Notes under the pieces: generated by a model
Seen by the model: only the letters and a program-made list of their open reading frames with translations
Databases searched by the model: none
What the model was told of the DNA's origin: nothing
Shown here: piece after piece, positions 34,330 to 37,763 of the stretch
Position numbering within the stretch: the first letter of the stretch is position 1
How the letters are laid out: each line of letters begins with the position of its first letter
Source: an uncultured Eubacteriales bacterium
GTDB taxonomy: Bacteria; Bacillota; Clostridia; UBA1381
DNA: 37,763 nucleotides
NCBI GenBank assembly: GCA_905199755.1
Contig: CAJKHT010000020.1
Location: 1-37,763 of the forward strand
Direction of reading: 5' to 3'
Made by a program: the position numbers and the translations under genes

Positions 34330-34836
34330 ATGAAAATTCTTACTGTTATAGATATGCAAAACGATTTCGTTACGGGAAGTCTCGGAAGCGATGCGGCAAA
34401 GAAGATTGTGCCGCGCATTGCCGAAAAGCTTAGAAATTATGACGGCAAGGTGATTTTTACGCGTGACACACATGACGGCGGCTACCTCAAAACACAGGAG
34501 GGAACACGTCTGCCCGTTCCCCACTGCATTAAGGGTACGGACGGACGGAATATATGCGATGCTCTCGCTCCGTATGCCGATACGGTTGTTGATAAGCCGT
34601 CCTTCGGCAGCATCGCTTTACCGGAAGTAATCAAAAGCATTTCGGAAACTCCCGATGAAATAGAAATATGCGGCTTATGTACCGACATCTGCGTAATTTC
34701 AAACGCTATGATTTTAAAAGCGTTTTTCCCCGAAACAAGAATAACTGTAGATTCCTCCTGCTGTGCCGGTGTAACCGAAAAAAGCCACCAAACCGCACTT
34801 GACGCAATGGCTGCGGTACAGATTGACATACTTTAA
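34330..34836 (+). CDS. Cysteine hydrolase, isochorismatase family (nicotinamidase-like)
   Basis: 168 residues. The catalytic triad of the family is visible: D8 in VIDMQNDF, K89 in VDKPSFGS and C121 in GLCTDICVISNAM. TRDTHDGGYL after the first strand resembles the region of nicotinamidases that carries metal-ligand histidines (only one His is clear here). It probably hydrolyses nicotinamide or a related amide for NAD recycling, but the exact substrate is inferred. The ATG at 34330 follows AAAGGAAA; a longer reading from 34231 would run through the terminator hairpin. It may be transcribed by read-through, since no promoter is obvious. Confidence 0.85.
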   Translation: MKILTVIDMQNDFVTGSLGSDAAKKIVPRIAEKLRNYDGKVIFTRDTHDGGYLKTQEGTRLPVPHCIKGTDGRNICDALAPYADTVVDKPSFGSIALPEVIKSISETPDEIEICGLCTDICVISNAMILKAFFPETRITVDSSCCAGVTEKSHQTALDAMAAVQIDIL

Positions 34837-34841
34837 ACCAA

Positions 34842-35831
34842 TTATATATCCAGTGTGCTGCCGCCCACAAACTCACGTATCAGCGACCAGTGCGGCGTGC
34901 GCTCGCGGTCAATCGGCTCAAATGCACCCGTGAGCTCACGAAGCTCGTTAATCATGCCGATATTGGGATTATCAGCTTTGACGTCTTTAAACACAACATC
35001 AAGGTATCTGTGATACACTCCGAATTCATACAAAAGCGATGAATTGAAAATTATATCCGCCGTGTCCGTATACGGGAAAATGTACTTCTGCGTTCCTCTT
35101 TCCTGATTCGGCCACAGGCTGAATGTGAAATCACAGCTTGAATTTCTGAAATAGTAATCACGTATCAGACGGCGGATAAGCCGCGTGGTGCGTGATTTTA
35201 TTTTAACGCCGTCATTGCTTAAAAGCGCAGTCAGCGCCGAACAGTATATTCTGTATTTTCCACTGTCGGGTATACCGCACGCAAACTTCGGATTTAGAGC
35301 ATGAATACCCTCAGCAATAATAACCTCGCTGTCTTTAAGCTTAATTTCTCTGCCGTTCGGTATGTGTTCCTTGCTGTCAAAGTCAAATTTGGGCAGATAT
35401 GCCGTCTTTCCCTCCGCCAGTGCCGATATATCGGCATTAAAACGTTTATAGTCAATCGATTCGGGAGATTCAAAGTCGGGCTTGCCCTCATCGTCAAGCG
35501 GCATATCCGGGATTGCGATATAGTAATCATCGAGAGAAATCGGTACCGCATGTATGCCGAGTACCTCAAGATGCAGCTGTAACCGTCTCGAAAATGAAGT
35601 CTTGCCCGATGATGACGGTCCGCTTACAAGTATTATTTTCTTTCTTGATATGCTTTCCTTTATTTTCTGCGCAATTTCCGATATTTTCTGCGCCTGCCAT
35701 GCTTCGCTTATATTTATAAGTCTGTCCGTGCCGCCGTTTTTGATTATTTCATTTGCATCGGCAACAGATGAAATCCCCAGCTTTAAGCACCAGCTCCTGT
35801 ATTCCGCAAGGCAATCGTCTATACGTGACAT
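34842..35831 (-). CDS. Nucleoside kinase, short form (uridine kinase-like)
   Basis: A P-loop phosphotransferase of about 329 residues. GPSSSGKT (71-78) is the Walker A; SLDDYYI, FDFDSKEHIPNG, IIAEGIHALNP and RLIRRLIRDYYFR follow the clostridial nucleoside-kinase pattern. The usual clostridial version is about 550 residues with an N-terminal TGS/tRNA-synthetase-like part. Here only the last 330 remain, starting at a clean ATG with GGAGG eight bases upstream and with its own promoter. No trace of the missing half was seen in the 100 bases upstream. So this is a natural short form or an ancient truncation. Convergent with the hydrolase gene (5 bases between stops). Confidence 0.87.
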   Translation of the reverse strand: MSRIDDCLAEYRSWCLKLGISSVADANEIIKNGGTDRLINISEAWQAQKISEIAQKIKESISRKKIILVSGPSSSGKTSFSRRLQLHLEVLGIHAVPISLDDYYIAIPDMPLDDEGKPDFESPESIDYKRFNADISALAEGKTAYLPKFDFDSKEHIPNGREIKLKDSEVIIAEGIHALNPKFACGIPDSGKYRIYCSALTALLSNDGVKIKSRTTRLIRRLIRDYYFRNSSCDFTFSLWPNQERGTQKYIFPYTDTADIIFNSSLLYEFGVYHRYLDVVFKDVKADNPNIGMINELRELTGAFEPIDRERTPHWSLIREFVGGSTLDI

Positions 35832-35852
35832 AATAACCACCTCCGTACTGCA

Positions 35853-35934
35853 ATTATAGCATATTATTTGTATGCAATCAACATAAAAATAATGAATTTT
35901 ATTATTGACTTCATAATGCCGGCTATGATAAAAT
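35853..35934. promoter_or_regulatory. Back-to-back promoters for the nucleoside kinase and L,D-transpeptidase genes
   Basis: Minus strand: TTGATT (35876-35881), 17 bases, TATAAT (35853-35858) for the kinase. Plus strand: TTGACT (35905-35910), 18 bases, TAAAAT (35929-35934) for the transpeptidase. The two -35 boxes are about 23 bases apart, so binding at one may affect the other. Confidence 0.65.
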
Positions 35935-35969
35935 ATATTAAATTATAAAAATTCACAGGGGGAAGAGAC

Positions 35970-37250
35970 ATGATAAATAAAAAAGCAGTAATGGCAGTAC
36001 TTATGCTGTCAATGTTTTTCTGCATGAAAGCGGCTTTTGCGGAGCCTGAAACCGCTGATACGACAGAAGCGGCACAGACAGAGAGTGTATACGATGCCGA
36101 AGCGAATCCCGAAAGATATTCGGACGCGGTCGGTGTTGATGTGTACATAGACTACAAAATGGTTCCGACAGACTCAACAGCTGTATTTGAGCTTTACGAC
36201 ACCGCAGGACAGCTCCTCGGAACATGTGAGCAATGGATAGGCTCGGACACAAGGCTTGTATATCTGCATTTCCCCGTTGAGCGGTATGAATTGGGCAAGG
36301 AATTTGAGCTTAAGCTTGTGAGCGGCTTAAGAAGCTTTGTTTATTATTCCGATACAATACGTCCGGGCGAAAGCGCAAAGCTTCAGACATACATCGCAGA
36401 CAACGGAGACGGAACGTATATGCAGGGCAACAATTTTATAATATCCGCATGCCCCGAATACGAAAAGGGCATCTGTGTGTACTATAACGGCAGTCTTATA
36501 AGCTTTTATTCGCGTCCGCGCGTGATGGACGGCGTTGCAATGGCTCCCGTTGACGTACTCGGCGGCGCAATGAAGCTTAAAACGCAGTATTATCCCGAGT
36601 ACAACAGCATCAGCGCAAAAATCGGTTCCAACGAGGTGCTGTTTAATGTAGGCGAAAGCTACACTACTGTATTCGGCAGCGATACATATATATCGCATGC
36701 AACAACACGCATAGACGATGTTTTCTTTGTTCCGATACGCGATATGGCCGAGGCATGGGGCTGCAGCGTTGACGTGGCGGATTTTGATGATCATCTCGAT
36801 ATTATCCTGGGCGAATCGGGAATTATAAGAGATTATCTGAGCAGCTCACGCGTGAACAGCGAGGGAATAACCTCACGCACACCGTACCTTGTATGGATTG
36901 ACAAGGCGAATTATACTGTTAATGTTTATCTGGGAAGTCAGTACAACTGGGAGCTGATATATTCATGCCCGTGCGGAATAGGCGCATGGTCAACACCTAC
37001 CATAGAGGGACAGTTTGAATATCAGTACCGTGATTCGAGATGGACATATCCCTCATATTATGTAGGTCCGTGTCTTGTATTCCACGGCGGCTATGCAATG
37101 CATTCCACGCTCCTTAATTATGACGGCACCGAATATGACGGTACTGTACGTGCGCATGTATCTCACGGCTGTGTCAGAATGCATCCGCAGGATATAAACT
37201 GGATTGCTTCATATATAACCGTAGGGACTAAAATTTATATTACGGGCTGA
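35970..37250 (+). CDS. Exported L,D-transpeptidase (YkuD) with stalk domain
   Basis: 426 residues. Signal peptide 1-24 (cleavage near AFA-E), an acidic Thr/Ala linker, a beta-sandwich-like region (50-150), a copper-amine-oxidase-like stalk/InlB-type domain (about 165-275, VMDGVAMAPVDVLGGAM, VFFVPIRDMAEAWGC), and a YkuD domain (290-426). Catalytic motif HGCVRM has H399 and nucleophile C401; an upstream His is in AMHST. It makes 3-3 peptide cross-links or attaches proteins to peptidoglycan outside the cell, giving beta-lactam-tolerant links. GGGGGAAG precedes the ATG. Followed by a hairpin terminator. Copper binding is not implied by the stalk name. Confidence 0.93.
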   Translation: MINKKAVMAVLMLSMFFCMKAAFAEPETADTTEAAQTESVYDAEANPERYSDAVGVDVYIDYKMVPTDSTAVFELYDTAGQLLGTCEQWIGSDTRLVYLHFPVERYELGKEFELKLVSGLRSFVYYSDTIRPGESAKLQTYIADNGDGTYMQGNNFIISACPEYEKGICVYYNGSLISFYSRPRVMDGVAMAPVDVLGGAMKLKTQYYPEYNSISAKIGSNEVLFNVGESYTTVFGSDTYISHATTRIDDVFFVPIRDMAEAWGCSVDVADFDDHLDIILGESGIIRDYLSSSRVNSEGITSRTPYLVWIDKANYTVNVYLGSQYNWELIYSCPCGIGAWSTPTIEGQFEYQYRDSRWTYPSYYVGPCLVFHGGYAMHSTLLNYDGTEYDGTVRAHVSHGCVRMHPQDINWIASYITVGTKIYITG

Positions 37251-37306
37251 TTTTTGGTATAATTTTCACAAAAATGCCGACAAATATGTATAAACATATA
37301 TTATTG

Positions 37307-37355
37307 GTGACATTGACCGTCTTAAACCGCATGGTTATGCGGTTTTTGATGTCAC
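37307..37355 (+). terminator. Terminator after the L,D-transpeptidase gene, nested in a larger inverted repeat
   Basis: Inner stem AAACCGCAT / ATGCGGTTT (37324-37332, 37337-37345) with GGTT loop, then TT. An outer arm pair GTGACAT / ATGTCAC (37307-37313, 37349-37355) encloses it. The U-run is short. Confidence 0.65.
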
Positions 37356-37412
37356 AAAACTTTAGATTTCAAACTATTTCCGTGAAGATGTGACGAAATC
37401 GCGAAAAAGCTA

Positions 37413-37441
37413 TTGTTTTTATGAGAAAAATATTGTATAAT
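37413..37441 (+). promoter_or_regulatory. Orphan promoter ahead of the small-RNA candidate
   Basis: TTGTTT (37413-37418), 17-base spacer, TATAAT (37436-37441). No ORF with a ribosome site follows before the hairpin at 37497. Confidence 0.55.
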
Positions 37442-37447
37442 AATCTT

Positions 37448-37546
37448 GCTCTTGATTAATTGCTTTTTTAATTGCAAAACAAAACTTATTCCCCGGGGGA
37501 GCTGTGCAAGGCATTTATTGCTTTGTGCAGCTCCCTTTGGGATTTT
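37448..37546 (+). ncRNA. Candidate small non-coding RNA
   Basis: About 100 nt between an orphan promoter and a strong hairpin. Its 5' half is AU-rich with two copies of TTAATTGC; its 3' half is a 17-pair stem (37497-37513 / 37519-37535, three G-U pairs, TTTAT loop) followed by TTTGGGATTTT. The 3' end could act as terminator, though the U-run is interrupted by GGGA. No ORF of useful size is seen and I match no known RNA family. The rest of 37356-37638 holds no gene apart from the tRNA promoter. Confidence 0.45.
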
Positions 37547-37579
37547 AAGAAAAAAATATAGAAAAAATCAAAAAAAGTC

Positions 37580-37608
37580 TTGACAAAAGTATTATTACGT
37601 GGTATTAT
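37580..37608 (+). promoter_or_regulatory. Promoter of tRNA-Lys
   Basis: TTGACA (37580-37585), 17-base spacer, TATTAT (37603-37608), about 25 bases upstream of the mature tRNA. Confidence 0.8.
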
Positions 37609-37638
37609 ATTACTCGTGGTTGTGAGAAAACACAATAT

Positions 37639-37714
37639 GCGCTATTAGCTCAGTTGGTAGAGCACCTGACTCTTAATCAGGGTGTCCGGGGTTCGAGCCC
37701 CCGATGGCGTACCA
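37639..37714 (+). tRNA. tRNA-Lys (anticodon CUU)
   Basis: 76 nt including an encoded CCA. Acceptor GCGCTAT pairs with ATGGCGT (G1-U72 and U5-G68 wobble), TAGCTCAGTTGGTAGAGC is a standard D arm, the anticodon arm CCTGA-CTCTTAA-TCAGG places CTT at 34-36 (reads AAG, Lys), and the T arm is CGGGG-TTCGAGC-CCCCG. No other tRNA follows in the 49 bases left. Confidence 0.95.
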
Positions 37715-37763
37715 TAACAATATTATCCGAACTTTTTATGTTCGCGGTAACTGTAAAACTCCA

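Overview
The window is a chromosomal segment of an anaerobic Gram-positive bacterium of the class Clostridia, probably a gut relative of the Oscillospirales/Monoglobales type. The evidence is indirect: moderate-to-low GC, strong GGAGG-type ribosome binding sites, frequent TTG starts, typical clostridial families (PFL/UPF0210, DUF4330, DUF4830, DUF378, NusG domain II, nucleoside kinase), an MsmX-type sugar ABC ATPase, and a CsaB pyruvyl transferase (the enzyme that prepares wall polymers for SLH-domain proteins). No rRNA, phage structural gene, insertion sequence or CRISPR array was seen. No species is named because nothing here is diagnostic.

Layout. (1) 1-5926, minus strand: lysC, then, after a terminator, rlmB - ACT protein - PFL/UPF0210 - His-rich CobW GTPase - SGNH hydrolase, closely spaced. 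(2) 6019-10574, minus: hom-thrB (overlapping) leading towards lysC, i.e. the aspartate-to-homoserine-phosphate branch, plus radC, a NusG-II protein and a solitary msmX-like ATPase. (3) 10870-19842: an accessory sugar block with two AraC-type regulators, each divergent from a sugar gene (a GH2 glycosidase and L-fucose isomerase), a PHP-domain protein, a frameshifted remnant of a secreted protein and a lone tyrosine recombinase. (4) 20012-21104: a DUF378 membrane protein and an operon of three small unrecognised proteins. (5) 21209-29006, minus: a six-gene cell-surface polysaccharide operon (GT4-CsaB fusion, MurJ-type flippase, O-antigen-ligase-like protein, GT4, two DUF4330 proteins). (6) 29266-32602, minus: comEC-holA. 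(7) 33048-37250: exported cell-wall enzymes (an SH3/NlpC-P60 hydrolase and an L,D-transpeptidase), a nicotinamidase-like hydrolase and a short nucleoside kinase. (8) 37639-37714: tRNA-Lys(CUU), preceded by what looks like an unannotated ~100-nt small RNA.

How the genes work together. lysC, hom and thrB supply three consecutive or neighbouring steps from aspartate to O-phosphohomoserine. The surface operon probably builds, flips, polymerises/ligates and pyruvylates a secondary cell-wall polymer. The NlpC/P60 and YkuD enzymes remodel peptidoglycan of the same envelope. The GH2, FucI and MsmX genes fit growth on host or plant glycans. The most interesting unexplained items are the candidate small RNA at 37448-37546, the three-gene small-protein operon at 20276-21104, the GT4-CsaB fusion with its DUF4330 pair, the hairpin-rich region before the NlpC/P60 gene, and the shortened nucleoside kinase. 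I did not find a clear new defence or mobile system.
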